A DNA stretch of 64,000 nucleotides from Mesorhizobium amorphae (GTDB lineage Bacteria > Pseudomonadota > Alphaproteobacteria > Rhizobiales > Rhizobiaceae): assembly GCA_003240775.1 (NCBI GenBank), contig QFNI01000007.1:1-64000 (forward strand), read 5' to 3'. The position numbers and the translations under genes were made by a program. Under the pieces are notes generated by a model that ran no database searches, had not been told where the DNA came from, and saw only the letters and a list, made by a program, of their open reading frames with translations. Shown piece by piece: positions 17,642-26,511 of this stretch (position 1 is its first letter; the number at the start of each line of letters is the position of its first letter).

Positions 17642-18415
17642 ATGACCCTTTCCCTTCCCGATCTCGCGCAGAAGCGCGTTCTCATCACCGGCGCCTCGAC
17701 GGGCATCGGGGCGGCCCTTGCCCGCGCCTTCGCCGCGCAAGGGGCGAGCGTGGGACTGCACTTCAACCAGAGCGAGGCACCAGCCCGCGCCCTTGCCGAC
17801 GCGATCACGGCCGAAGGGGGCCGCGTTCACCTGGTGCAGGGTGACGCGGGCGAGCGGGGCGCGCTTGCCCGCGTGGTCGAGGAAGCGGCGGAAGCGCTGG
17901 GGGGCTTGGACGGGCTCATCAACAATGCCGGCTCGATGCTCGGCCGCGTCGCCTACGCCGAACTCACCGACGAGCACTACGACCGGGTGATGGAACTCAA
18001 CGCCCGCTCCCTGCTCGAAGCGAGCCGCGCGGCCATTCCCCATCTCAAGGCAGCCGGCGGCGGCTTCGTGATCAACACCACGTCGATCGCCGCCCGCAAC
18101 GGTGCTTCCGGCGGGGCCGGGCTCTACGGCTCGGCCAAGGCGTTCGTGTCGAATGTCACGCGCGGAATGGCGAAGGAGCTGATCCCCTTCGGCATCCGGG
18201 TGAACGCGGTGGCGCCGGGCGTGATCGAGACGCCGTTTCACGAGCGCTATTCGACCGCCGCGCAATTGGAAACGATGCGCGCGGCGATCCCGCAAGGCAG
18301 GCTCGGCACCGCCGAGGACTGCGTGGGCGCCTACCTCTTTCTCGCCTCGGAAACGCTCAGCCCCTACGTGATCGGCCAGGTGATCGAGGTGAATGGCGGG
18401 CAGCTGATGCCGTGA
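17642..18415 (+). CDS. Short-chain dehydrogenase/reductase (SDR)
   Basis: A 257-residue classical SDR. The cofactor loop is TGASTGIGAAL near residue 17, the NNAG motif follows, the catalytic Ser lies in NTTSIAAR, and Tyr162 and Lys166 lie in LYGSAKAF. The end VIGQVIEVNGGQLMP is typical. Sequence after strand 2 (LHFNQSE) lacks an acidic residue, so NADP is more likely than NAD. The substrate is not deducible; 3-oxoacyl-ACP-like or sugar oxidoreductase roles are common. It follows the S10 gene by 43 bp on the same strand and converges with msrB. Confidence 0.88.
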   Translation: MTLSLPDLAQKRVLITGASTGIGAALARAFAAQGASVGLHFNQSEAPARALADAITAEGGRVHLVQGDAGERGALARVVEEAAEALGGLDGLINNAGSMLGRVAYAELTDEHYDRVMELNARSLLEASRAAIPHLKAAGGGFVINTTSIAARNGASGGAGLYGSAKAFVSNVTRGMAKELIPFGIRVNAVAPGVIETPFHERYSTAAQLETMRAAIPQGRLGTAEDCVGAYLFLASETLSPYVIGQVIEVNGGQLMP

Positions 18416-18418
18416 CGC

Positions 18419-18826
18419 TCAGGCGGCGTCGGGCTCGAAATCCAGCGCGACCCCGTTGATGCAGTAGCGCAGGCCGGTCGGCGGCGGGCCGTCGGGGAAG
18501 ACGTGGCCGAGATGGCTGCCGCAATTGGCGCAGTGCACCTCCGTGCGGACCATGCCGTAGGAGCGGTCGGTGGTGGTTTCCACCGAGCCTTCCACGGGGG
18601 TGTCGAAGGACGGCCAGCCCGTGCCGCTCTCGAACTTGCGGCCGCCGATGAAAAGCGGCTGGTGGCAGGCCGCGCAGGAGAATGTGCCCGCGCGCTTTTC
18701 CGCCAGAAGCGCACACGAGCCGGGGCGCTCCGTGCCGTGCTCGCGCATGATGTGGAACTGCTCGGGGCTGAGCCGCGCGCGCCACTCGGCATCCGTGAGA
18801 TGGAAGGGGTAGGTCTTGTGCAGCAT
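18419..18826 (-). CDS. msrB: Peptide-methionine (R)-S-oxide reductase MsrB
   Basis: A 135-residue protein starting at ATG 18826 after a strong GGAGG. MsrB reduces methionine-R-sulfoxide in oxidised proteins. The zinc site is formed by Cys51, Cys54, Cys99 and Cys102 (two CxxC pairs, CAAC and CANC). The catalytic Cys122 lies in GLRYCINGVALDF, and GWPSFDTPV and GHVFPDGPPPTG are diagnostic. It is cytoplasmic (no signal peptide) and divergent from the hybrid kinase at 18953. The very long antisense-compatible frame upstream of its start is not coding. Confidence 0.96.
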   Translation of the reverse strand: MLHKTYPFHLTDAEWRARLSPEQFHIMREHGTERPGSCALLAEKRAGTFSCAACHQPLFIGGRKFESGTGWPSFDTPVEGSVETTTDRSYGMVRTEVHCANCGSHLGHVFPDGPPPTGLRYCINGVALDFEPDAA

Positions 18827-18952
18827 GACGGGCCTCCGGTTTCGTCTGGCATCATGTGGTCCCCTGCCCCCCGAAGAGCAAGCTTTGCCCTGTTGCTTCG
18901 GCGCGCGCGCTCCATATCGCATGACGGCCGCGCGTGACGCGGCAGACAGGGA

Positions 18953-21565
18953 ATGCGGTGGATCATGGCGGGCGCGGCGCTCAAGAGGCTTGCGGACGGG
19001 AGCTGGTGGGCGCGGCACGGAACGGCGGTGGCGGCGGGCCTGTTCGGCCTGGCCATCGCGCTGACCGCCTGGAACTTCGTGGCCACCATCTCGAACCAGA
19101 CCCGCATCCAGGCGCAGATGGCGGCCTCGCTCAGCCTGGAGCGCCTGCTTTCGCTCGCCCGCGACATCGAAACGGGCGGGCGCGGCTATGCGCTGGTGGG
19201 CACGCCCGTCTATCTCGAGCCCTACAACCAGGCGGTCGCCAATCTCGAGCGCGAGGAAGGCGAGACGGCGCGGCTGTGGGAAGCGAGCGGCGGCGAGGCA
19301 AGCGCGGTGCAAGGCGTGTTCGAGCTTCTGGCCGCGCGGCGCGAGCTGACCGACGGGGTGATCGCAGCGCGCCGCGACGGCGGCTTGCAGGCCGCGGTGC
19401 CGCTCGTGGGAGACGGCGCGGGCAAGCAGCAGATGGACGCGCTGCGCCAGAGCGTGGGCGAGTTGCAGGGCGAGGCCGAAACGCGCCGCACCTCGATCGC
19501 GGCCGGCGACCGCTTCCGCTCGGCCTTTCTGACCATCCTCTCGCTCGCGATGGCGCTTGCCGCCTGCCTCTGCTTCGCCTGGCTCGCCTGGCACCGCAGG
19601 CGGCTCGTGCAGAACACCGAGCGCGAATTGTCGGGCCTGGGCGACCGCTTCCGCACGCTGGCCGACAACATCCCCCAGCTCGCCTGGATGGCCGACACCA
19701 AGGGCAACATCTACTGGTACAACAAGCGCTGGTACGACTACACCGGCACCACGCCCGCCGACATGGAGAACAAGGGCTGGACCAAGCTGCACGACCCGCA
19801 GTTCCTGGAAGGCACGGCCAAGCGCTTCGCCGACGCGATCGCGAGCGGCACGCCCTGGACCGACACGTTCCCCCTGCGCGGCAAGGACGGCGAATATCGC
19901 TGGTTCCTGTCCATGGCCCAGCCGATCCGCGACGCACAGGGCCGCGTTCTCCGCTGGTTCGGCACCAACACCGACATCACGCGCCAGCGCGAGCAGGAGG
20001 TGGAGCTGGCGGCAGCGCGTGATGCGGCCGAAGAGGCCAACCGCGCGAAGAGCCAGTTCATCGCCAACATGAGCCACGAGCTTCGCACGCCGCTTTCGGC
20101 CGTGATCGGCTACAGCGAGATGCTGGAAGAAGAAGTGGAGGATCTCGGCGAGAAGCACCTGCTGGGCGATCTCGGCAAGATCAAGTCCAACGCGCGCCAC
20201 CTGCTCTCGCTCATCAACGACGTGCTCGACATCTCCAAGATCGAGGCGAACAAGGTCGAGATCTTCGCCGAAACCTTCGACATCGCCGAGATGGTGCGCG
20301 ATGTGGCTTCCACCGTGGGTTCGCTGGTGGAGCGCAAGGAGAACCGGCTGGAACTCGATCTCGCGCCCGATCTCGGCGCCATGCATTCGGACGTGGTGAA
20401 GATCCGCCAGATCCTGATCAACCTGTTGTCCAACGCGGCGAAGTTCACCGAGCGCGGCACGATCACGCTGGCTGCCACCCGCGCCGCAGACGACCGCATC
20501 ACCTTCAGCGTGCGCGACACGGGGCTGGGCATGACCGAGGAGCAGCGCGAGAGGCTCTTCGAGCGCTTCACCCAGGCGGATGCCTCCACCACGCGGCGCT
20601 TCGGCGGCACGGGGCTGGGGCTGGCCATCACCAAGGCATTCTCCGACATGCTGGGGGGCGAGGTCTCGGTGGAAAGCAAGCTCGACGAGGGCTCGACCTT
20701 CACCGTGTCGGTGCCCGCCAACGTGCCCGTCCCGCAGGTTCTGGCCGATGAGACCGAGTTGCACGCGGCCGACGAGGAGGAGGTCGTCCTCGTGATCGAC
20801 GACGACCCCGCGACGCGCGACCTGCTTTCGCGCTTCCTGGCCAAGGAAGGCTTCGCGGTGAGGGTGGCGGCCGACGGGCGCTCGGGCCTCGCGAGTGCCG
20901 AAGCGCTCAAGCCCCAGATCATCCTGCTCGACGTGACCATGCCGCGCATGGACGGCTGGGAGGTGCTGCGCTCGCTGAAGGCCGATCCGGGGCTTGCCGC
21001 CATTCCCGTGATCATGTGCACGGTGATCGAGGAGCAGCATCTGGGCTTCTCGCTGGGCGCGGCCGACTATCTCGTGAAGCCCATCGACTGGGAGCGGCTC
21101 AAGGAATCGATCACCCGCATCGCGCCGCTGACCCCGCAGGGCGACGTGCTGGTGGTGGAGGACGACGCCGACACGCGCCAGCGCCTTCAGACCTTTCTCG
21201 CCCGCGAGAACTGGACCGTGACCGAGGCCGAGAACGGCCGCATCGGGCTGGACAAGGCCGAGGCGCGCCGGCCCGACCTCGTGCTGCTCGACCTCAACAT
21301 GCCGGAAATGGACGGCTTCACCTTCCTGCGCAACTTCCGCTCCCAGCCCGCGAGCGCGGACGTGCCGGTGATCGTGATGACCGCGCGCGACCTTTCCGCC
21401 GCCGAGCGCGCCGAACTCAAGGGCAACGCGGCGCGTGTGATCGAAAAGGGCTCTCTCGCGTTGGGTGATCTGGCGAACCAGCTTCGCCGCTTTCGCACCA
21501 ACCGCCCCGCGGCGGACGGAAACCCGGTTTCCGCGACGCCCGCGGACACGAACTCCGCAGCCTGA
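18953..21565 (+). CDS. Membrane hybrid histidine kinase (CHASE3, PAS, HisKA, HATPase_c, two REC)
   Basis: An 870-residue sensor. Membrane segment 1 (about residues 24-45) and segment 2 (about 190-212) flank a periplasmic CHASE3-like helical domain (LLSLARDIETGGRGYALVG). A PAS domain (LADNIPQLAWMADTKGNIYW) precedes the kinase core: phosphoacceptor His in FIANMSHELRTPLSAVIG, N box ILINLLSNAAKF, G boxes VRDTGLGM and GGTGLGLAITK. Two receivers follow, with phosphoacceptor Asp in IILLDVTMPRMDGW and LVLLDLNMPEMDGF. ATG 18953 is used; ATG 18965 is an in-frame alternative with a similar ribosome context. The AI-2E permease starts 11 bp after it, so they are probably co-transcribed. Confidence 0.94.
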   Translation: MRWIMAGAALKRLADGSWWARHGTAVAAGLFGLAIALTAWNFVATISNQTRIQAQMAASLSLERLLSLARDIETGGRGYALVGTPVYLEPYNQAVANLEREEGETARLWEASGGEASAVQGVFELLAARRELTDGVIAARRDGGLQAAVPLVGDGAGKQQMDALRQSVGELQGEAETRRTSIAAGDRFRSAFLTILSLAMALAACLCFAWLAWHRRRLVQNTERELSGLGDRFRTLADNIPQLAWMADTKGNIYWYNKRWYDYTGTTPADMENKGWTKLHDPQFLEGTAKRFADAIASGTPWTDTFPLRGKDGEYRWFLSMAQPIRDAQGRVLRWFGTNTDITRQREQEVELAAARDAAEEANRAKSQFIANMSHELRTPLSAVIGYSEMLEEEVEDLGEKHLLGDLGKIKSNARHLLSLINDVLDISKIEANKVEIFAETFDIAEMVRDVASTVGSLVERKENRLELDLAPDLGAMHSDVVKIRQILINLLSNAAKFTERGTITLAATRAADDRITFSVRDTGLGMTEEQRERLFERFTQADASTTRRFGGTGLGLAITKAFSDMLGGEVSVESKLDEGSTFTVSVPANVPVPQVLADETELHAADEEEVVLVIDDDPATRDLLSRFLAKEGFAVRVAADGRSGLASAEALKPQIILLDVTMPRMDGWEVLRSLKADPGLAAIPVIMCTVIEEQHLGFSLGAADYLVKPIDWERLKESITRIAPLTPQGDVLVVEDDADTRQRLQTFLARENWTVTEAENGRIGLDKAEARRPDLVLLDLNMPEMDGFTFLRNFRSQPASADVPVIVMTARDLSAAERAELKGNAARVIEKGSLALGDLANQLRRFRTNRPAADGNPVSATPADTNSAA

Positions 21566-21576
21566 GGCGCGCCGCA

Positions 21577-23520
21577 ATGGATCTCGAGATCAACCGCTGG
21601 GCCAAGCGCGCCCTGCCGCTCTGGACGGTGCTGGGCGGCGTGCTGCTGCTGCTCGCGCTCGCGACGCTCCTGAAACTGGGGGCGGAATTCTTCGTGGCGC
21701 TGACGCTCGCCATGCTCTTGTCGTTCATCCTGGCGCCCTTGGTGCGCCTGCTCGAACGATGGCGCGTGCCGCGCGGGCTGTCGGTGGTGATGACGGTGGT
21801 CACGGCCTTCGGCGCCATCGCGCTTCTGTTCTTCGTGATCGGCTCGCAGCTTGCCTCGCTCGCCGGCGACCTGCCGCGCTACCAGACCACGATCCGCGAA
21901 AAGGTCCAGAGCCTGTCGAGCGAAGGCGGCCCGGCTTCCTCGATCACCCAGGCCGTGGAAGTGTTCACCCGCTTCGCCTCCGAGATCGTGCCGGGGTCGA
22001 ACGGCGAGGTGGGAACGCCCGATGCGGCGGGCGGCAGCGCGCCCGCGCCGCAGCGGCCCGTGCCGGTGGTGGTGCAGGAGGACGCCTCGCTGCTCGGCAC
22101 GATCGGGCTCTTTTTGTCGCCGCTGCTCCACCCGCTGGCGACGCTAGTGCTCGTTCTGGTGTTCGTGCTCTTCGTGCTCGCCTCGCGCGAGGACCTGCGC
22201 AACCGCATGATCCGGCTGGTGGGCACCGACGACATCCACCACACCACGGCCGTGATCGACGATGCCGCGCGGCGCCTGAGCCGGCTCTACCTGATGCAGC
22301 TCGCGCTCAACACCTGCTACGGCGCGGTGATCGCCCTGCTGCTCTGGATGATCGGCGTGCCCAGCGCCATCCTGTGGGGCATCCTCGCGGGGGTGACGCG
22401 CTTCATCCCCTATGTCGGCGCCTTCGTGGGCGCGGTGCCCCCGCTCGCGCTCGCCTTCGCCATCGATCCCGGCTGGTCGATGCTGATCATGACGCTTTTG
22501 ATGTTCCTGATCATCGAGCCGATCGTGGGCCATGTGATCGAGCCCTTGGTGTTCGGCCATTCGACGGGGCTTTCGCCTGTGGCGGTGGTGCTGGCGGCGG
22601 CCGTGTGGACGCTGCTCTGGGGGCCGATCGGGCTCGTGCTCTCCACGCCGCTCACCGTGCTCCTGGTGGTGGTGGGGCGCCATGTCGGCAAGCTCGAATT
22701 CATCGACGTGATGCTGGGCGACAGCCCCGCACTCTCGCCCGCGCAGATCTTCTACCAGCGCATGCTGGCGGGCGATCCGACCGAGGCCATCGCCCAGGCG
22801 CGCGCCTTCCTGCGCGAGCGCGCGCTCGCCACCTATTACGACGAGATCGCGCTCGAAGCCCTGCGCCTCGCCCACGAGGACGTGGCGCGCGGGCGCCTGA
22901 CGCCCGAGCGCCAGGAGGTGATGCGGCGCGCGACCGGCGTTCTGGTGGCCGAGCTCGACCGCATCGTGTCCGACCCCCGCCCCAAGGGCGGCGGGCAGGT
23001 GGGTTCGGAAGCAGCGGCCGCCGTGCGGGCGGTCGGGCCCGACATGGCGGCGACCGCCCGGCTGCTCACGCCCTCCGACCTCCACCCCGACTGGCGGGGC
23101 AAGACGGCCATCGCCTGTGTGGCCAAGCCCGACACGCTGGACGAGACGGTGGCCCAGATGCTGGTTCAGGTGCTGCGCAAGCACGGGCTGAGCGCCTCGC
23201 TCGTGCCGCTCGCGCGGCAGGGCGAGTGCAAGGCGCCAAGCGACGCGGGAACGCGCATGGCGTGCCTGTCCTACATGGAGCCCTTGTCGACGCTGCACCT
23301 GCGCCATGCCGTGCGCATGGCGCGCAAGTTGCTCGGCGCGCAGAGCGTGGTGGTCGGCATCTGGCGCGAGCGCGACCGCGGCATCGGCCGCTCGCTCGGG
23401 CGGGCGGCGCGCGCGGACGGCGTCGTGGCCTCGACGGGCGCGGTGCTGGCGATCGCGATGGAGGCCGCGACCGCACCCGAAGTGCGCACCGAAGGGCTGG
23501 TCAGGCTGGCTGCGGAATAG
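21577..23520 (+). CDS. AI-2E family transporter with long C-terminal extension
   Basis: A 647-residue inner-membrane protein. The first about 370 residues hold the eight-helix AI-2E/PerM fold (LTLAMLLSFILAPLVRLLER, GVPSAILWGILAGVTRFIPY, PIVGHVIEPLVFGHSTGLSP). Family members export autoinducer-2 or act as Na+/H+ antiporters. The remaining about 270 residues are a soluble extension rich in Ala/Arg that contains a Rossmann-like part (KTAIACVAKPDTLDETVAQM) and SLVPLARQGECK; its role is unknown. It follows the hybrid kinase by 11 bp, so the kinase may control or be affected by it. Confidence 0.85.
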   Translation: MDLEINRWAKRALPLWTVLGGVLLLLALATLLKLGAEFFVALTLAMLLSFILAPLVRLLERWRVPRGLSVVMTVVTAFGAIALLFFVIGSQLASLAGDLPRYQTTIREKVQSLSSEGGPASSITQAVEVFTRFASEIVPGSNGEVGTPDAAGGSAPAPQRPVPVVVQEDASLLGTIGLFLSPLLHPLATLVLVLVFVLFVLASREDLRNRMIRLVGTDDIHHTTAVIDDAARRLSRLYLMQLALNTCYGAVIALLLWMIGVPSAILWGILAGVTRFIPYVGAFVGAVPPLALAFAIDPGWSMLIMTLLMFLIIEPIVGHVIEPLVFGHSTGLSPVAVVLAAAVWTLLWGPIGLVLSTPLTVLLVVVGRHVGKLEFIDVMLGDSPALSPAQIFYQRMLAGDPTEAIAQARAFLRERALATYYDEIALEALRLAHEDVARGRLTPERQEVMRRATGVLVAELDRIVSDPRPKGGGQVGSEAAAAVRAVGPDMAATARLLTPSDLHPDWRGKTAIACVAKPDTLDETVAQMLVQVLRKHGLSASLVPLARQGECKAPSDAGTRMACLSYMEPLSTLHLRHAVRMARKLLGAQSVVVGIWRERDRGIGRSLGRAARADGVVASTGAVLAIAMEAATAPEVRTEGLVRLAAE

Positions 23521-23522
23521 CG

Positions 23523-23918
23523 GTGGTGCAGGAGGTCGAGGGCGGCTGCCTGTGCGGCGCGGTGCGGATCAAGGCAGCGGGGCAGCCTTATCGCACGGGG
23601 ATCTGCCATTGCCTGGATTGCCGCAAGCACCATGGCGCGCTGTTTCACGCCTCGGCGATCTTTCCGGCGGATGCGGTCGAGGTGGAGGGCGAGACCGGTG
23701 AGTATGCCGGGCGGCATTTCTGCCCGCGTTGCGGCTCGCCGGTGTTTGCGCGGAGCGGGGATGAGGTGGAGGTGAACCTCGGTGCGCTCGATGCGCCCGA
23801 TGGGTTCCAGCCGACATACGAGCTTTGGACGGTGCGCCGGGAGGCGTGGCTGCCGGAGTTCGGGGTGAAGGCGCGGTATGCGGGGGATCGGCCGGAGGGG
23901 AGCGGGCGGGGGGAGTGA
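23523..23918 (+). CDS. GFA-family zinc protein (glutathione-dependent formaldehyde-activating-like)
   Basis: A 131-residue protein with the CENP-V/GFA metal-binding pattern: GGCLCGAVR, then CHCLDCRKHHGALFHAS and FCPRCGSPVF, giving the Cys set that binds two zinc ions. The family was named for glutathione adduct formation with formaldehyde, though that activity is doubted for many members. Start is GTG at 23523 (GTG 23526 is possible), only 2 bp after the permease stop, so it is probably translated from the same mRNA. Confidence 0.85.
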   Translation: MVQEVEGGCLCGAVRIKAAGQPYRTGICHCLDCRKHHGALFHASAIFPADAVEVEGETGEYAGRHFCPRCGSPVFARSGDEVEVNLGALDAPDGFQPTYELWTVRREAWLPEFGVKARYAGDRPEGSGRGE

Positions 23919-23944
23919 AGGGGTGGCGCTGGTGTCGCCGGGTT

Positions 23945-23980
23945 CCCCTCCCCCTTGAGGGGAGGGGTTAGGGGTGGGGG
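23945..23980 (-). repeat. GC-rich palindromic repeat, copy 2 (inverted)
   Basis: Same element as at 13037 but in the opposite orientation, 26 bp after the GFA gene. With copy 3 at 24042 it forms a large inverted repeat around a 61-bp spacer, able to form a long stem between the convergent genes ending at 23918 and 24136. Confidence 0.8.
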
Positions 23981-24041
23981 TGACCGTTCCGCTGCATCGA
24001 TTTCTTCGAGATACCTTCTAGTTCCGTGCGGTGGCGAGGAT

Positions 24042-24080
24042 ACCCCCACCCCATACCCCTCCCCTCAAGGGGGAGGGGGG
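24042..24080 (+). repeat. GC-rich palindromic repeat, copy 3
   Basis: Forward copy of the element, facing copy 2. It has the same short left flank (GTGGCG-GG-TACCCCC) as copies 4 and 6, showing that the mobile or amplified unit is a little longer than the palindrome. The rest of 23919-24135 shows no gene. Confidence 0.8.
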
Positions 24081-24135
24081 CGTCGGCGTTGATGCTGGAC
24101 TGTTCGATGGGGAACTGGGAAAGCCGGCTTGCCGG

Positions 24136-24510
24136 TCAGGCGCGTTTTTCGGTGGGGACCCTGGCTTCGATCTGGGTGAGGAGCTTGGCGAAGTCGACGG
24201 GCTTGGGGTGGTAGTCGTCGCAGCCGGCGGCGATGGCTTTTTCGCGGTCGCCCGACATGGCGTGAGCCGTCAGCGCGATGATGGGCACATGGCCGGATTC
24301 GGATGAGCCCTTGATCAGGCCGGCGGCCGTCCAGCCGTCGAGGACGGGGAGGTTCATGTCGAGCAGAATGATGTCGGGCCGCTCGGCGCGGGCCTTGTCC
24401 ACGGCCTGCTGGCCGTCGGTCGCCACCACGACGTCATAGCCGCGGCGCTTGAGGCGGCGCGACAGGAAATCCCAGATCTCCTCGTGGTCCTCGACGAGCA
24501 GGATGCGCAT
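24136..24510 (-). CDS. Receiver-only response regulator (CheY/DivK-like)
   Basis: A 124-residue single REC domain: acidic pair in LLVEDHEEIWDF, phosphoacceptor Asp in IILLDMNLPVLDGW, switch Thr/Ser in IIALTAHAM and Lys in YHPKPVDF. There is no output domain, so it works as a phosphorelay intermediate or by binding a partner, as DivK and CheY do. It stands alone 51 bp before the aldo/keto reductase stop on the same strand; the two hybrid kinases in the window are plausible partners, but nothing shows it directly. Confidence 0.92.
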   Translation of the reverse strand: MRILLVEDHEEIWDFLSRRLKRRGYDVVVATDGQQAVDKARAERPDIILLDMNLPVLDGWTAAGLIKGSSESGHVPIIALTAHAMSGDREKAIAAGCDDYHPKPVDFAKLLTQIEARVPTEKRA

Positions 24511-24561
24511 GGCGGGTGGCTTTCAACCGGACAATGGTGCGCCACAACGCACGGGGCGCGC

Positions 24562-25506
24562 TTAAGCTCCCGCCTCGTCCAGCGCCTTGATGTCGTCGCC
24601 CGAAAGCTGGAGTGCAGCACCTTCCTTCAGCGCTTCGAGCTGTCGCACGGAGGTGGCCGAGGCGATGGGTGCGGCGACGCCGGGCTGGGCGTTGATCCAG
24701 GCGAGGGCGATGGCCGCGTGGCTCGCGCCCGTGCGCTCGGCGACCGTGTCCATCGCGGCGAGAACGCGGAGGCCGCGTGCGTCGAGATACTTCTCCACCC
24801 CGCCGCCGCGCTGGCTCTGGGACAGGTCGTCCTTCGAGCGATACTTGCCCGTGAGGAAGCCCGAGGCGAGCGAGTAATAGGACAGGAGGCTGAGGCCCTC
24901 TTTTACCACGAGATCCCGAAGCTCGGCGTCGTAGGCGCCGCGCTCGACGAGGTTCAGCTCGTTCTGCAGCGTCTGGTAGCGCGGCAGGTTCTTCTCTTCG
25001 GACACCGCAAGGGCTGCGCGGAGCAGCCCGGCATCGTAGTTGGAAGCGCCGATGGCGCGCACCTTGCCGCTTGCGATCAGGTCCTCGTAGGCGCGCAGCG
25101 TTTCCTCGTGCTCCACGGTCGGGTCTGGCCAGTGGCTCTGGTAGAGGTCGATCACGTCGGTCTGGAGGCGGGAAAGCGAATCCTCCACGGCCTTGCGGAT
25201 CCAGGGGGCGGAAAGGTCCTTCTTGCCCTGGCCCATGTCGGAGCCGACCTTGGTGAAGATGTGCACGCGATCGCGGTTGCCGCGCGCTTTTAGCCAGCGG
25301 CCGATGATCTTCTCGCTCTCGCTGTGGTTGCCCGGCACCCAGCGCGAATAGACGTCGGCCGTGTCGATGGCCGAAAAGCCGCCGTCCACGAAAGCGTCCA
25401 TCACCGCGAACGAGGTGGCCTCGTCGGCCGTCCAGCCCATGACGTTGGTGCCGAGCACGAGCGGGGCTATCAGGATGTCGGTCTGGCCGAGGCGGCGCTT
25501 TTCCAT
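24562..25506 (-). CDS. Aldo/keto reductase
   Basis: A 314-residue TIM-barrel NADPH-dependent reductase. It has the family's catalytic Asp, Tyr, Lys and His positions in FSAIDTADVYSRW, HIFTKVGSDM and DLYQSHWPDP, and the cofactor region with NELNLVERG and SYYSLASGFLTGKY. ATG at 25506 follows GAGGAG. It resembles the YajO/general-stress AKR branch; the natural substrate is unknown. It is divergent from the inositol-monophosphatase-family gene at 25620. Confidence 0.9.
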   Translation of the reverse strand: MEKRRLGQTDILIAPLVLGTNVMGWTADEATSFAVMDAFVDGGFSAIDTADVYSRWVPGNHSESEKIIGRWLKARGNRDRVHIFTKVGSDMGQGKKDLSAPWIRKAVEDSLSRLQTDVIDLYQSHWPDPTVEHEETLRAYEDLIASGKVRAIGASNYDAGLLRAALAVSEEKNLPRYQTLQNELNLVERGAYDAELRDLVVKEGLSLLSYYSLASGFLTGKYRSKDDLSQSQRGGGVEKYLDARGLRVLAAMDTVAERTGASHAAIALAWINAQPGVAAPIASATSVRQLEALKEGAALQLSGDDIKALDEAGA

Positions 25507-25597
25507 GTGTCTGGCTCCTCTTGAGGCCCCTCACATAGCGGCCGGGGGCTTTCAGCCAACCCTTGCGCGGAGCCGGGCGGCTGTGGCAGGCGCGGTG

Positions 25598-25613
25598 CGT
25601 TCCACGGGAAACA
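25598..25613. other. parS-like 16-mer (site 1)
   Basis: The sequence CGTTCCACGGGAAACA lies between two divergent genes. Its last 15 bases are identical to a site at 35302-35316. The general ParB-binding consensus is TGTTTCACGTGAAACA, matched here at 13 of 16 positions. Sites like this mark the chromosome near its replication origin. ParB binding is inferred only from resemblance. Confidence 0.4.
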
Positions 25614-25619
25614 TCGCCA

Positions 25620-26411
25620 ATGTCCGACGCCATCGCCAGCCGGCTCGAAGCCGCCCTCCGCATCGCCGAGGAGGCGGGCGCGCTCGGCACCCGCTATTTC
25701 CGCGCGCTCGACAGCCTGACGATCGAGAGCAAGGGCCACCAGGACCTGGTCTCCGACGCCGACCGCGAGGTCGAGCTCCTGGTGCGCGCGCGGCTGGCCG
25801 AGACCTTTCCCGACGATGCCATCGTGGGCGAGGAGCACGCGCCGAAGCCCGGCACGTCGGGCATCACCTGGGTGATCGACCCGATCGACGGCACGGCGAA
25901 CTTCGTGCGCGGCATTCCCGCCTGGTGCGTGGCCATCGCCTGCACGGATGCGGCCGGCACGGTGCTGGGCGTCACCTTCGAGCCCTCCTCGGGCGAGACC
26001 TTTTGGGCGTCGCGCGGCGGCGGCGCCTTCGTCAACGGCCGGCCGATGCGGGCTTCGCCGAGCAGGAGCCTGGGCGACGGGTCTGTGGCCGTGGGCTATT
26101 CCAACCGCACGGAAGCCAAGCGCGCTCTGGCGCTGATGGCGGAGCTGACGGGCGAAGGCGGCATCTTTTTCCGCAACGCGTCGGGCGCGCTGATGCTCGC
26201 CTATGTCGCGGCGGGCCGGCTGATCGGCTATGTGGAAGAACACATGAACAGCTGGGACTGCCTGGGCGGCCTCTTGATGATCGAGGAAGCCGGCGGCCAT
26301 GTGCGCCCGCTCGACCCTGCGACGATGGTGGCCAAGGGCGGCATGATCGTGGCTGGCGGGCCCGACATCTTCGCGCGCATCGAGCGGCTGGCCGACAACG
26401 CGTTCGGCTGA
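25620..26411 (+). CDS. Inositol monophosphatase-family phosphatase
   Basis: A 263-residue Mg2+/Li+-sensitive sugar or histidinol phosphatase. Metal-binding residues lie in DLVSDADREVE, IVGEEHA and VIDPIDGTANFVRGIPAW, and the C-terminal EHMNSWDCLGGLLMIEEAGG holds the last metal Asp. Members hydrolyse inositol-1-phosphate, fructose-1,6-bisphosphate, histidinol phosphate or PAP; the exact one cannot be read. Start ATG 25620 is preceded by CACGGGAAA, within the parS-like sequence; an earlier frame from 25563 is not supported. Confidence 0.9.
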   Translation: MSDAIASRLEAALRIAEEAGALGTRYFRALDSLTIESKGHQDLVSDADREVELLVRARLAETFPDDAIVGEEHAPKPGTSGITWVIDPIDGTANFVRGIPAWCVAIACTDAAGTVLGVTFEPSSGETFWASRGGGAFVNGRPMRASPSRSLGDGSVAVGYSNRTEAKRALALMAELTGEGGIFFRNASGALMLAYVAAGRLIGYVEEHMNSWDCLGGLLMIEEAGGHVRPLDPATMVAKGGMIVAGGPDIFARIERLADNAFG

Positions 26412-26511
26412 GGACAAGGCCGCTTCCTCCCCCGATGGCCCCCAAAGGGATGGCCCTGCGGGACATCCTGCCCCATTGAGCCCGAGGCCTGCCGGGCTCT
26501 ACTCTCGCCGC

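Noticed and set aside
18419..21577. Extending msrB upstream over the hybrid kinase
   Set aside because: MsrB is complete from 18826 with a strong ribosome site; the extra frame is antisense to the kinase.
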